A stretch of DNA of 64,000 nucleotides from Vigna angularis (Eukaryota > Streptophyta > Magnoliopsida > Fabales > Fabaceae), in NCBI RefSeq assembly GCF_016808095.1, contig NC_068977.1, forward strand, positions 4,834,479 to 4,898,478, in the 5' to 3' direction. Made by a program: the position numbers and the translations under genes. Shown here one piece after another: positions 12,601 to 24,218 of the stretch (its first letter is position 1; each line of letters starts with the position of its first letter). The notes beneath the pieces are model-generated. The model saw only the letters and a list, made by a program, of their open reading frames with translations, ran no database searches and was not told the DNA's origin.

Positions 12601-13621
12601 ACAATATCTCCTGTTCTTGCATCCGTGTCAAAGAAACCAACGTCCTGTTTAAGCACTGCTTCCAAGTACTTCTTTCTCAGTGTGCTCACTTGTCTCTCCC
12701 CAGTGTACATCCAGCATGCAATTTCTGGTTGCAAAGAAAAAATCATCACCCAAAAATTAAGAAACAGTACTAAGTTTTTTATTTTTACTTTTTTTCTATA
12801 GTGTTACAAATTTGATGCATGGTACAATGAAAGAGGTTGAACTATTAATTAAGATAATAGAAATGCGTACCAATCATTAATGGTAAAAAAATGCTACATG
12901 ATAAAGATGAGAATGGAGTGATAGATAATGTTAGGCAGGAAAATCTGATGTGGTGAGATTGACAAGTGAAGGGAGTAAAAGACGAGTGTGTTTTGTTGAC
13001 ACAGCACGTGGGATCGATGTGAAGTTGCTGGAACAACAACAGTCACACACGAAGTCTTGGAAGTAATGGTCCAATAAGTGTGATCGATCTTGTTCACAGG
13101 TTAGGACCAACAAAACAGAGAGAAAGAGAAAGCAGAAGAAAAAAAGGTTTAGATTTTCTGAGAGGAAAAGAAAGAAGATTAACATACCTGCATAGGATGA
13201 TATGCAAACGACAAGGCCAAGGTACACGAAATAGAGAGCATACTGCAATCATGATCATGAGAAAAAAGCAAAGAAGAGAAAAAAAATTAGATCTTGGATC
13301 TGAGATGGTGTTGCCAGTAAGAAATATGGGTGTTATTGAGAATTTGGACATCAATCAATAATTGAACTGATTAACCTTTGATACTTCTTCTGTCATTTTC
13401 TTCAAGTCCATTTGGTTTTTGCCAAAGCCATTAACCATTTCACCAAAGAGCAGGAAGAAAACTGGCATTGATGAACCATGAACAATGGCTCCTAAGCTGC
13501 CAGAGACCATGAGCATCCAATCACACTTGTCAGCAAATGAGAAGAGCTTGTAAAAAGGCAAAGTCTGCTCCTTCTTCTTCTCTGCCTCTGGCAATGCTTT
13601 AGGCTCAGCAGCATCAGCCAT
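3613..13621 (-). CDS. ABCB19: ABCB19-type auxin efflux ABC transporter (P-glycoprotein 19/MDR1), 10 exons
   Basis: Full-size ABCB transporter, modelled as exons 13621-13376, 13242-13188, 12724-12549, 11977-11777, 11149-10890, 10796-10480, 10309-10086, 9962-9143, 9066-8825 and 4821-3613. All introns are GT-AG and all phases agree, giving 1249 residues; Arabidopsis ABCB19 is about 1250. Order is TMD1-NBD1-TMD2-NBD2. NBD1 has Walker [10 protein letters not shown] near residues 397-405, LSGGQ at 501-505 and Walker B ILLLDE at 521-526. NBD2 has GASGSGKSS at 1042-1050, LSGGQ at 1146-1150 and ILLLDE at 1166-1171. The start is the first ATG; the N-terminus ([18 protein letters not shown]) and the serine-rich linker ([20 protein letters not shown]) are ABCB19-like. 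In Arabidopsis this family exports auxin at the plasma membrane, works with TWD1/FKBP42 and PIN proteins, and has also been linked to brassinosteroid export. No frameshift or missing catalytic residue is seen, so it looks functional. Other ABCB paralogues are possible but match less well. Confidence 0.96.
6595..6624. repeat. TA microsatellite in ABCB19 intron 9
   Basis: Fifteen uninterrupted TA units. Confidence 0.95.
7098..7300. repeat. Intronic direct repeat, copy 1
   Basis: About 200 bases that align collinearly with 8409-8605 in the same intron. Shared stretches include the start GCCATTATTAA, a central CACGTG-containing segment and TTTTGTCGTCTAATG. The copies differ at many positions, so the duplication is not recent. 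Confidence 0.7.
8409..8605. repeat. Intronic direct repeat, copy 2
   Basis: Partner of 7098-7300, offset by 1311 bases, in the same orientation. It also keeps the central CACGTGCAC, a G-box-type core. Whether this is a regulatory element or a piece of an old repeat cannot be told from sequence alone. Confidence 0.7.
12085..12540. repeat. Three tandem copies of a ~155-167 bp unit in ABCB19 intron 3
   Basis: Units start near 12085, 12252 and 12406. Each begins with a GC[GA]CCAC[CT]TT-like stretch, carries CCCACTT followed by a variant of TGGATATCAATCAA, and ends near ATACCAT or a close variant. The array fills most of the 571-base intron 3 (11978-12548). The copies are diverged, pointing to an old duplication. 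Confidence 0.8.
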
Positions 13622-13975
13622 GAGAGCAAGTCACAGAAAAACAAAGTTTCTGGGAAGGGGAGAACAAAAGGGTGGAATCAAAATAGGATTTTTAGAGTGA
13701 CTCGTGGTTCAATGCCATGAACAAGGAGATCTAGGCCTAGTGGAGTGTGTAATGTGACTTTTTTCTGGACATTGAATGAAGGAGATCTGAACCAACAACA
13801 ACCCCTTTTGCAATATACTGTCTTTTTTGCAGTGTCAATATCGCTTTTGGTTCTGTAAGTTTGGTTTGGTAGAGTGAGCAAAGAAGTTGAGAGAGAGAGA
13901 GAGGGAGAGAGAGAGAGAGAGTATGTGTGTGTGTTTTGTTGGACAGTGGTCAAAGGAAGTTGAAAGAACAAGAGT
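13622..13975 (-). other. 5' untranslated region of the ABCB19-like gene with a GA/CT microsatellite
   Basis: This is the stretch between the predicted transcription start (about 30 bases inside the TATA box at 14005-14011) and the ATG at 13621. It contains a purine-rich GA run at 13888-13921, which reads as a CT-rich leader in the transcript and is followed by a short GT run. CT-rich leaders are common in plant 5' UTRs. The exact transcription start is inferred from TATA spacing, not measured. Confidence 0.5.
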
Positions 13976-14004
13976 TTGGGAAGAGAGAGATGTGTGAAGT
14001 GTGG

Positions 14005-14011
14005 TTTTATA
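14005..14011 (-). promoter_or_regulatory. TATA box of the ABCB19-like gene
   Basis: On the minus strand this reads TATAAAA, about 384 bases upstream of the start codon. It is followed by a pyrimidine-rich leader, as expected for a plant core promoter. The promoter is compact because a tandem duplication begins only about 100 bases further upstream. Confidence 0.6.
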
Positions 14012-14111
14012 GAGTGAGTGGTTTGGTTTAACTGTGGTTGTGAATTGGAATGTATAACAATGAATCTCGGTTTGGTTGATAAAGCTACAAAGATAAAGGA
14101 ATCCAGTGAAT

Positions 14112-14752
14112 AGTGTTATGGAGTTTTGTGCAGTGTCTGGTTTTTACTACTTTTCTTTCATTGGTTAAAAATGAAACATTTTAATACATAGTCTTAGATG
14201 TTAATTCATATTAATATATGTTGTTTTAAATTTTCAATGTGCATATAGTCAAATTAGCAACTTCATCATCATTTATGGTTAGTAACAATAGGATTTAATA
14301 AGTATAAAAAACAATAATAGAATTTGATCCTTATCTTTCTAATTATGTTGACCCTTGAAACAATATATTATTATGTAAAATTCATGTCAGAACAAAATAG
14401 TTAATTACAGGGTAGATTAGTAAAAAAAAGCAAAATCATTTTTTTCATTGAGGTGAAAACATCTCTCAGTTTATATTTTTCTTTAGAATACTTCATTGAT
14501 GGTTGTTTATCTGCTTCAATCCAATATTATTTTTTTTAATAAATATTCATATTAATAAAAAAATATTATTAAGGACAAGTCAATTAGATAGAATTTTTTA
14601 TGTGCTTTATTATTGAAATTTTGTAGGTGTCAAGTGGAAATTGTTTTCATCACTACTATGTGTCAAAACAATTTTATTTATAAAAAAATTATATATTATT
14701 TTGTAATAAGAGAAAACAAAGTAATCATATGAAAATATTTCCATTTTTGTGC
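14112..14752. repeat. 641-bp tandem duplication upstream of ABCB19, promoter-proximal copy
   Basis: Aligns collinearly with 14753-15380. Shared landmarks include TTTTGTGCAGTGTCTGG, TTTCATTGGT, AGCAACTTCA, AGGTGAAAACATC, AAGTCAATTAGATAGAA and AGAGAAAACAAAGTAAT. The copy begins about 100 bases upstream of the TATA box, so the duplicated unit is the proximal promoter sequence. The copies differ by many substitutions and small indels. Confidence 0.9.
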
Positions 14753-15380
14753 AGTGTTATGGGATTTTGTGCAGTGTCTGGTTTTTACTTAGTAGTACTA
14801 CACTACTAATGTTCTTTCATTGGTAAAAAATTGAAAATTTTAATACAAGGTCATAGGTGCTAATTCATACTAATAACTATCTTTTGAAATATTCAACATG
14901 TATGGAATAAACTTAGCAACTTCAACATTTATGGTATAGTAGCAATAGGGTTAAATTCGTAAATAAAAAAATAACAATGACAGAATTTTATCTTTATATT
15001 TCTAATAATGTTAACACTTAAAATTGATGCCAGAACAAAATACTCAACGTTAGGATAGATTAATGAACAAATAACAAATTAGTTTTTCTTTCAGGTGAAA
15101 ACATCAATCAGTTTATACTTCTTTAACCTCATTTCATGCTAATTTTTCATTTTTAAAAAAATCAAATTGATGGTTATTTACTTTTTTCAATCCAATAATT
15201 ATTTTTTAAAATAAATATTCATATTAATAAAAAAAGTATTATTAAAGAAAAGTCAATTAGATAGAATATTGTATTGTTATTTTATTATGTGACAAAACAA
15301 TTTTATTTTAAAAAATAATAATAACTCTTTTTTGTACTAAGAGAAAACAAAGTAATAATATGAAAATATTTTCATGTAAT
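14753..15380. repeat. 641-bp tandem duplication upstream of ABCB19, distal copy
   Basis: Second copy of 14112-14752 in the same orientation. It lacks the block of the first copy that contains GTAGGTGTCAAGTGG and has its own small insertions. Similarity fades after ATGAAAATATTTTCATG near 15376. Confidence 0.9.
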
Positions 15381-15828
15381 TCAACCTTCTTTTTTACATC
15401 CATTCAAACAATTGAAAGAACTATTTTCTTTTTTTTTATCAACTGTTCACATTCTTGTATGGATAAATTTAGTTGCAAATTTAACTGAGAGTTAATGCAA
15501 TTAAAAATTATTGTTATTTGTATCCTAGGTCATAGCTGTTATCCAATTATAATTTAATGCAATTAAAATTAAAATTCTTTGTCAGCATTTGTTCATTCCC
15601 TTAGTTGATGGAGTTTCATTCAAAACAAAATTTAAATTCAGTTAAAAACTAATATTAATTTTTAATACACCTTTCATCTTATTGGCTAAATTAATTTCAG
15701 TTAAAATTACTCACTTATAACTTAAAAAAATAAAAAAATAATAATCAAGTAACTAACTTAAATTTGGTGACATCTACTACATAAATCTAATTAAATGTAA
15801 AACTAAGAATTTCAAAGCAAGTCTTCTT

Positions 15829-15863
<35 letters not shown>

Positions 15864-16482
15864 GTTAAGCTATTTATTCTACATATAAATAAAATTATAC
15901 TATATAATTTAAATATAGTATCCGATCAATATTTATAATTTAAATTGAAAACATTATTCAATTAGTTTTTATAGAGAATATTACAGTAGTAAATGTTGAA
16001 GAAGCCTGTATATCCAATTTTATAAATGTAACATTTATTAACACTTATTAAATATGAAATCCAATATTTCATTTTGCAAGTAGAATTAGCCTATTTGACT
16101 TCTTTTCAATGTGTTTCTAAACTCAGTATTCCTTTTTACAATAACAAGATTTCATTCACAGAGAGTTAAGGTAAAATTCTTCATAAAAAAAGTAACATAT
16201 TTATTAGTTCTTATTTATGTATAAAAGTCCTCCATTCTGTTGTTACCCAGAAAATAGTATTTAAAATAATTGACTCCAAATACTTGTAAAAGTTCATTTA
16301 ATACTATATTTATTGAATATAATATACATCAAAATGCAATGTGGAAAAAATATAATTTAAATATCTATATAAAAGGGAAATTGTTAGACCTTTTATAGTA
16401 TAGAAAGCTTGTCAAATTAATACCAATCACATTGTTATTAATATAATTTGACTCAGAAAGACTTGTGGAAAAATAAATAAAG

Positions 16483-16550
<68 letters not shown>

Positions 16551-17083
16551 TCTAAACTACAATGACAACATTTTTTTATCATGAATTTAAAAAAAAAAAA
16601 AGTGTCAACTCTAAATTTAAGAAAACCTATGATAATATATATAGTTACAACATCTTACTTCTAATATACAAGATTCTCCATGCTCAAATTACTAATATTG
16701 GAGTTAATCCATCAATAACATCGAAACAATTAAATTAATAGATTTCCTTAAATTAATACCTTTATTTATAACTAATGTTTATAATTGTATTTGTTTCGTT
16801 ATCAATGAGTTTTTCCTTTTAGCTGAACTTTTTTTTATTAAAAATAAAATTAAAACTTTGCACAATATATTTAAAACCTTCACACCATCATAACACTTTT
16901 AAATTTAAGTTTAAATCTACATTTCCAATAAAAATGAATTTTGATTTTACCTTTTAGAAAAAAACTTCAACTTTATAAAAGTTTAAATCACTATTTCTTA
17001 TATAAAAAAAACAAGAAGTATGAGTTTAGTTTTTGGTTTTTGTTATCCTTTAAAATTTTAAATGGTTATTTTTCTTTGTTAGG

Positions 17084-17135
<52 letters not shown>

Positions 17136-17549
17136 TATTTTAGGAATCTTAATTTTTTAAGTGTCACAATTGTTCTATAATAACAAATAAAAATACATAC
17201 ATTTTGATGCGTTTTTTTATGATAATAAAAAATAATAAAATTATTATTATTGTATTATTATTATAAAATAAAATATAAATAATTATTATATTTTTACTGT
17301 AAATAATTTATATTTGTTTTATAGATAATTTCTTGAATAAAAAATAGTTAAATTTAAAAAACGATCAATGACTAAATTTAAAGAAACTATCACTTAAAAG
17401 ATATAATTGATAAAATATTTTTTTTAAATTTAAAATAACTTTCATTTTAGAGATAAAATTGAAAAATAGATGTGGACAGAAAAAGAGATATCAAAATATT
17501 TTATTTAATACTTGATTTAATAAATAGTTATTTAATTAGTATTACATAA
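15381..17549. other. AT-rich intergenic spacer with TA microsatellites
   Basis: No coding sequence recognised. TA dinucleotide runs lie at 15833-15861, 16498-16546 and 17088-17131. The open frame that spans the last run (16941-17180) is low-complexity and not believed to be a gene. Confidence 0.7.
16498..16546. repeat. TA microsatellite after an A-run
   Basis: About 24 uninterrupted TA units directly after a run of A, between the ABCB19 promoter duplication and solo LTR A. Confidence 0.95.
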
Positions 17550-20202
17550 TGTAACATCCCAAAATTTATACAGTCATCAACTATATAATAGAATATTAAT
17601 ATATATTAATATGACAAAACAGTTTTACAAATAAAAGGGATCGGGTTCACAATTTGGCCGAACGGCCTTACATAGGTACAGATAAACGTACGAGCGTTCA
17701 GTATAATTAAGAACGAACGGTTTACAAAACTAAATACCGAACGTTCAACTACACAACTATAGCAAAAGGGCGCTCGTTCTAAAACGGCCCGCTAATCCAA
17801 CTAAACTAACAGCTCACCGAACGTCCTTCGGTTCGGCCTTCACTTCAACCTCTACAAGATTCTCATCAGCAATGAATTCTTCTTCCAGTGTTTCCTCCAA
17901 AGAAGCATCTCCCTCTGCTCACATCCACACGGATGATCATTGCAAGGACAAGACGAACGTACAGATACAGACAACACAAAGGAAATGCAAGGGTAAGCTT
18001 ATTGAATTTAATTCAAGTAATATCAAGCATTTCATACATATCAAGCACGTCAAATAATTACAACACATACATTCAACTCATTCATTAACTCAATCAAATT
18101 CCTGATACTAGACTGACTGTCCGGACTGTATGAATTCTGTGTAGCTACGACGTCCGTGCACCCAGGTGGGATAGCTGGAATACTCGTCAGCAGCCACCTG
18201 AGGTTAGTCCGTTCTGTCCAAGTTACAGTTATGGACTAAGACCTCATGCCATTCCCACACATGACATACTCCTCTCTACTTGAGAACGAGCACTCACGGA
18301 ATATCAGGATGACCCGCCAGCTAAGCTTACCACATTCATACTTTACAAATCTCAATTTCCATTCAAGAGTCGTTCCTCCCTGGAACGCTCGTTCAAAATC
18401 CACAATCATAGTTTCATCTCTTATACCGTTCGCACATTATAATCTTTCCTCTAAATCACATTTTCATTCTTTGTTCCACTTCCATAAAAGGACGAGCGTC
18501 CAATCCTCTTCATAATGAGGACAAACGTCAAGAGCGAGACCGAAAGATCTTCTTTTCCAAAGGAATAAAGCTGACACTTTTTACTTGACGAACGTTATTA
18601 CAATTTGAATCAGTTAAGTGAACTGACTCTAGAACAATTCGACTTATACTTAGAAAAGTTCAATGATCAAGATTCAGAGTCAGTCTAACTGAATGAAAAT
18701 ACAAAAGACGAGTGCTAAATGTACTAAGTACAATTTAGTTAGAATAAACCGACTGCCAGTAAATGACCGAACGCGGTACGCGAATTCACTGAAGTTTAGG
18801 ACGAACGCTATTTACTTTTTGGACGAACGCTTATGGGAATTCAGGACGAACGCTATTTCAGCTCGTTGATAAAGAACGAACGTTCAGTATAGGACCGAGC
18901 GCTACTTATCACTTACGCTTTGGGACAAGCGTTCGGTATAAGACCGAGCGCTACTTATCACTTACGCTTTGGGACGAGCGTTCGGTATAAGACCGAGCGC
19001 TACTTATCACGTACGCTTTGGGACGTACGTCTATGGGTCGAGACCATTTGCTGATTCAAAATCATAGAAATAGGATTTTATATAAGTTGTAATGGTGAAG
19101 TTATGTTTTTGACAATATGACTAAGTGTCTGAAGGTGTATTCTCAAGCTTCTCAAATCCTCACACCACACTCAGGATATCTACGTTTGGCCGAACGCTCA
19201 AACGTAAAGTTATTTATAAGAGGGCGTTCGTCCTCAAATAGAATCTTTTCCAAATGAAAGGGTTCGACTATTTCAAAGAATTTACTGAGAATACCGAACG
19301 GTCAAAGACCGTTTCGATAACGAACGTTCATTATCATAGATTTCATATTCAAATTCAACTTACAGTAACACATTTTTCAGAATAAACTTTCATAAATTAA
19401 ATTACTCATATCATAGTACAATCCATACTTCTCATACATCAACTCATCAACAAAATCATATGCTAAAATCTGATAACATAGATCATAATTAACAAAATTC
19501 GTAGAACATGCATCCAACACAGTACAACTTCACAGAACAATCATGCAACACAGTATAACTCAAGAATTAAATTTAATAAGCTTCCCTTACCCGGATTCAG
19601 TAGTGATTGTTCTAAGAAAGATCTTGACCCGTCCAAATGTGGCTTTCTATTCTCAACTTTTCTCTTAAACTCTTCAACTATAACTAACCAAAAGAAAACG
19701 TAGAGACTTAGTTTTCACCCTTGCATGCAGCTGAATTTGGGTTTGCAGGGAAACCAGAAACGAGCGTCTAGGTTGAGAAACTTACTGGTTACAGAGCTGG
19801 AAGTTGTTCGGTCTAAAATGAAGCTCCCGGTGCAGGGAACGTTCCTACGGTGCTGAAACGTGAACGGAGAAAAGGGTGGTAAGTTGCAGAAGAGAGAAGG
19901 AGAAGGGTTCTAGAGAGAAGGAGGAGAAATGGAGATTCTGAGTTTGGAAGGGGAGAAGGTGCGCGTGAGAGGGAGTGGGAGATTTTTCCAGAAAATTCAC
20001 TTTTGTTCAAATCCCACTGTCAGACGGACGAGCGTCCCTCTCGTCGACACCTGCACCCCACCACTGACTTCAGAAGTTTCCAATTTGACAAGTGGCGCGC
20101 ATGCATGGATCGGTGGTGGATTTTTAATGCACTGAACGCGTGGCACGGAGCATTAATGGAAGCAGATAGGTGATTCAACACAGTAATAAATGAGGCGTGA
20201 CA
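17550..20202 (-). mobile_element. Solo LTR A, Ty3/gypsy-like, with perfect 5-bp target duplication
   Basis: In the minus-strand sense it starts TGTCACGCC at 20202 and ends GGGATGTTACA at 17550, the TG...CA layout of an LTR. CATAA lies directly on both sides (17545-17549 and 20203-20207). No primer-binding site or internal coding region follows it, so it is a solo LTR left by recombination. It is homologous in opposite orientation to 24219-26650 across landmarks such as CTCACATCCACACGGATGATCA, which I abbreviate here to CACATCCACACGGATGATC at about 17918-17940, and a GTCCGGACTGTAT-like stretch near 18120. The middle (18480-19330) is packed with motifs like GACGAACG and GAGCGTTCGG. The gypsy assignment is inferred from the terminal bases and length. 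Confidence 0.85.
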
Positions 20203-21404
20203 CATAATATTACGATTAGAAATAATAATTGTTTTAATTTTAAAAGAACAATAAATATTTATACAAATAAAATTTAAAAATTATTCTTTTATTTTTATTC
20301 GAATCACTTTTATAGTGACTTTTACTTCCTTAATCATTATTATTTTTTTATTAATTATCTTTGGCTAGTGTGTTAAATCAAGAATGTCAAGTTGATAATG
20401 CAGCTTTTTATAGTCCCAGTCATTTTCGTTTGTGAAAAATGATGTAACTTGGTTATAATTTTTGAAAAATTGATACAATTTAATTATTTTTTAATTATTT
20501 TTTTAAACAAATATATTTTATTAGAATTGACACTAAGATTATGTTAATTACATAAATAAAATTAACCATCCTTATTAACAGGTTCTATTTTAATGAATTT
20601 TTTTTATTTGTTAAGAAATTTAACAAAAAAATACCAAATTACATTTTTTTTTATAAATCAAGATGTTTTCATAAATTGGGACCAAATGAAGAACCAACTT
20701 GACATTTGTTTTTGACAAAAACAAGAACCGAATGAGTAATTAAAACTTATTTTTTTAATTAAAGTGCAAAACTCTCAAATAGATAAAAAAAATCACTACT
20801 TCCTATTATTTTATATATTAGGCCATTTTTTAACTTCTTATACCTTCTAGTCTTGTAAAGTTTGGATGTATTCAAGAAAATATTTTTCTAAATTCTCTTC
20901 ATAAAAAAGTTATAAATTTTTATCATCAGCCAACATTTATATAACATAAAAATATCTCTTTTTCCCAAAGTAAAGTATAATGTTGAAAAATCTTCTTCAT
21001 GTCTTTGATTCATTGATTTACCTAATCAGACTTTAAGTGTTCACTGAATTTAAGAGGTTTATGTCTCATAACATGATGAAATTATGGTTGAGTTGTTTCA
21101 ATTATCTTTCTAGTTGTCTCCAATTAATGTAACATAGCCTAGTGCTACTACGACATAGAGACATTATGTTATTATGATTTAGTAGTCATAATCTCGTATG
21201 TCATTGACAATGACATATGTGGTATATCAATTGTTAGATAAGAAGTAATGGGTTTATGTGTCCATCTTCAAACACCTAAAGGATAGGACTTACACACACA
21301 TATCTTAATCAAGTTGTATTACATTTAATACATCTTAACACAACATATATAGTATCACCCCTTCCCATAAGTAATCTTAGCATGGGTCACTATGATACCA
21401 CTAA
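20203..21404. other. AT-rich spacer, possibly internal remnant of an LTR element
   Basis: No intact coding sequence. On the minus strand this stretch lies just downstream of the candidate LTR (21405-23604) and its primer-binding-like site, where the leader of a retrotransposon would be. No gag or pol motif was recognised in it. Confidence 0.4.
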
Positions 21405-21649
21405 TGTAATATCTTGAAAAATTACACATATATTAGTTTGTGTATACAAATGTACATATGTATTTAGTGTATTGTGTTATAAGTCCCTTAACCTAATATA
21501 TGCATCTTAATAATATTGAAATATATCACACTTTAGGTAACTCTACTTCTATCACCTGTAATATAATTTGTTCTCGTACCATATAAAATCATAACAATCA
21601 TCATACACAAACATGCAAGTAAAGATATCAAAATAGATTTCAACCTATT

Positions 21650-22275
21650 AGCCGACTTGGCTCACACGGGTTCGAGTTGAGATGGATTGGAAAATTCAAT
21701 TTTTTTTAAACAAGGTTTAAATTGAACTCAACCAACTTAGCCCACGAGTTAAACAGCTTTGAACCAAATTAAAAGTGAATTGACCCGTAACCCATAAAAA
21801 ATAACTCTATTAATTTTGTAACATTTTTTCATAATTTTTTTATTATAATTATTTACTTTTTTGAATTATGTAGGTTCACAATGTAATTTTTAAATAATAG
21901 ATATTGTTTAATACTTTGTTAATAGTTTAGATGTTTAATTTATTTGTTTACCAAGTTGTTTATAAGTTGATACTTTAGTTTACAACTTCTATATTTATAG
22001 GTGAAATAGGTGAATGCTTTGATTGTAGTGTTATAAAAGATGAATCAAGTTAATTCATTTTGATTATACTACAATAAATATAAAACATAAATCAAAAGAA
22101 CAAAACATCTTTATAAGTGAATCAACTCATTAACCCACTAACTCATGGTGGTCGAACCAGATTACAAATTTTTTTACTCATCAAAAAGTGAATCGTGTTG
22201 GGCTAACTCAGTTTTAGCTCGACTTATGGTGAGTCAACTTGTGTGAGCTAAGTTGGCTCAATTTGACGCCCTTGC
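21650..22275. repeat. Diverged inverted repeat, possible hAT-like MITE
   Basis: The left arm (GCCGACTTGGCTCACACGGG near 21651) and the right arm (CTTGTGTGAGCTAAGTTGGC near 22238) are diverged reverse complements and bound a 0.6 kb AT-rich stretch. The right end GACGCCC resembles ends of some hAT-type elements. No 8-bp target duplication was found, so the class is uncertain. Confidence 0.4.
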
Positions 22276-22390
22276 ATGATAGGGTGAACTAATGTAATTT
22301 AAAAGCTTATATACATCACCACATGACAACTTCTACATATGACACATATATATTAAGCATACTCCACTAAAAATTAAAGTGCCTACCATA

Positions 22391-22738
22391 TAGTATATGC
22401 ACTTTCTTTGAGTCTAGTGCAAAGATCTCGTTGAACTTATCACCATTTGATGAACTAATTTGTGTGTTCATGATTAGGTCATTATTGAAATTAGAATATC
22501 TCATTTACATTAATGGTTAGCGTGCTTAATAACATTGCCTAAGATCTCAAATCATACATATATATAGTATATGCACTTTCTTTGAGCCTAGTGCATAGAT
22601 CTCGTTGAACTTATCACCATTTGATGAATTAATTTGTGTGTTCTTGATTAGGTCATTATTGAAATTAGAATATCTCATTTAAATTAATGGTTAACATGCT
22701 TAATACCATTGCCTAAGATCTCAAATCATACATATATT
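22391..22738. repeat. 174-bp tandem duplication
   Basis: Copies 22391-22564 and 22565-22738 begin TAGTATATGCACTTTCTTTG and stay nearly identical to AAATCATACATATAT, with only a handful of differences, so the duplication is recent. It lies inside the candidate LTR 21405-23604. Confidence 0.9.
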
Positions 22739-23604
22739 TTTCATTCAGTATATTTATTATATACATATCAATTGTTAATCACATATCTCAATGCATATAT
22801 AATTAATCCTTCCATTTTATACATCATTATCATTAAAAATTATAAAATTGAACTCATGTAGAAAATCTACCACATACACACATATGATTAAACTCATAAA
22901 TAAGGAATTAGCACAATTGTCCATCGTCTCTTGAGTAACCTATATTCACCTAAGTTACAAACTTTCGCTTCAGTTACATATTTCATCACTTGAGCTTACA
23001 CTCATAACTCAAGCAATGGGAAGTGATGTATACAATGATTAACATTATGAGCTTACACTCATCACTTGAGCTTACATATTTCATCACTTTATGCTTTTTT
23101 TCGGCCAACTCCTATCGATTGATCACAATTCTCTCTATCGATTCCTCTTAGGTTCTCGATTATCAACACTTAGTGTTCGGTCCTTAGTATTTAGTCTTCG
23201 GTCTTCGGTTCTCGATATCGATTGACACGAGAACAAATATATCTGTCAAAAATACTTAGATGATCAAGTCAATAAAAGTTTAAATTGGGTGATCAAAGTA
23301 TCACTGATCTATATGAATTCACTAACATTTTACCATTATCTCACCCCTTATTTATAAGGATAGTTGGTGGATTTTCTACTAATTAACATATTAACAAAGA
23401 TGAAATGTTGTCTTAACATTATTTTACGTTATTTACTTACAATTAAGGTCCCTTGTGATTAGTATCTTTTTGAAATCGGTTCGAATATCATTCGGACTTT
23501 AATTACTATGTTCTACATAGTACCAAAAATATTATTCCCTCAATTATATTTGTTTAACCAACAAAATATTGATAAAGAGCTTGTCTCGGTTTCATAATCT
23601 CACA

Positions 23605-23856
23605 ACAGGGTTGAATTTACACAATTAAATAGTTAAAAATCACAATTATAGTTCATGAAAAAATAACTTTAATAAAAAAAAATATTATTTGTTTTTTAAT
23701 TTATAAATTCATTTAAGTTCAAAAATTTCCGTGTAAAAATTTACTGCTTCTTAAAATAATAGAAAAATAGTAAATGAGATTAGTTTTCTTTTGCTTCCAT
23801 GCTTACAAGACAATCCTTCCTGTTTATAATGATAAGTTTGAATCATGTCATAATAA

Positions 23857-23934
<78 letters not shown>

Positions 23935-24218
23935 AATAGACCAAAACAAAAATTATTTTAAAGCAGTTGAAGTTAGTGATACATTTTAAATATTGAATTT
24001 TTGTATGGTATGACTTGAGCTTTACGACTGGAGAATCCAACCTGTGATGGAAGGGGTAACATTTATTACTTTATATAAAATCTTATACAAAATAATAATT
24101 AAAACACGAGAATGTAGAAAGAATTTTAATTACATTCCATCCTTTACACTAAATAAAACATAATCAAAATTAAGCAAAATAAAAAACTATTAAATTCTGC
24201 TCATTTTTAAAAGTATTA
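23605..24218. repeat. Spacer with a 70-bp TA microsatellite
   Basis: Mostly AT-rich unique sequence between the candidate LTR remnant and solo LTR B. A perfect TA run occupies 23861-23930. No gene is visible. Confidence 0.8.

Larger units (their letters stand above)
21405..23604 (-). mobile_element. Candidate LTR remnant followed by a primer-binding-site-like sequence
   Basis: On the minus strand the sequence ends AAGATATTACA at 21405. After a 4-base spacer comes TGGTATCATAG at 21400-21390, close to the methionine-initiator tRNA primer site TGGTATCAGAG used by many plant retrotransposons. The likely 5' end is TGTGAGATTATG at 23604. No target duplication could be tested because the other LTR is missing. 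The interior has been altered by a 174-bp tandem duplication. Confidence 0.45.
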
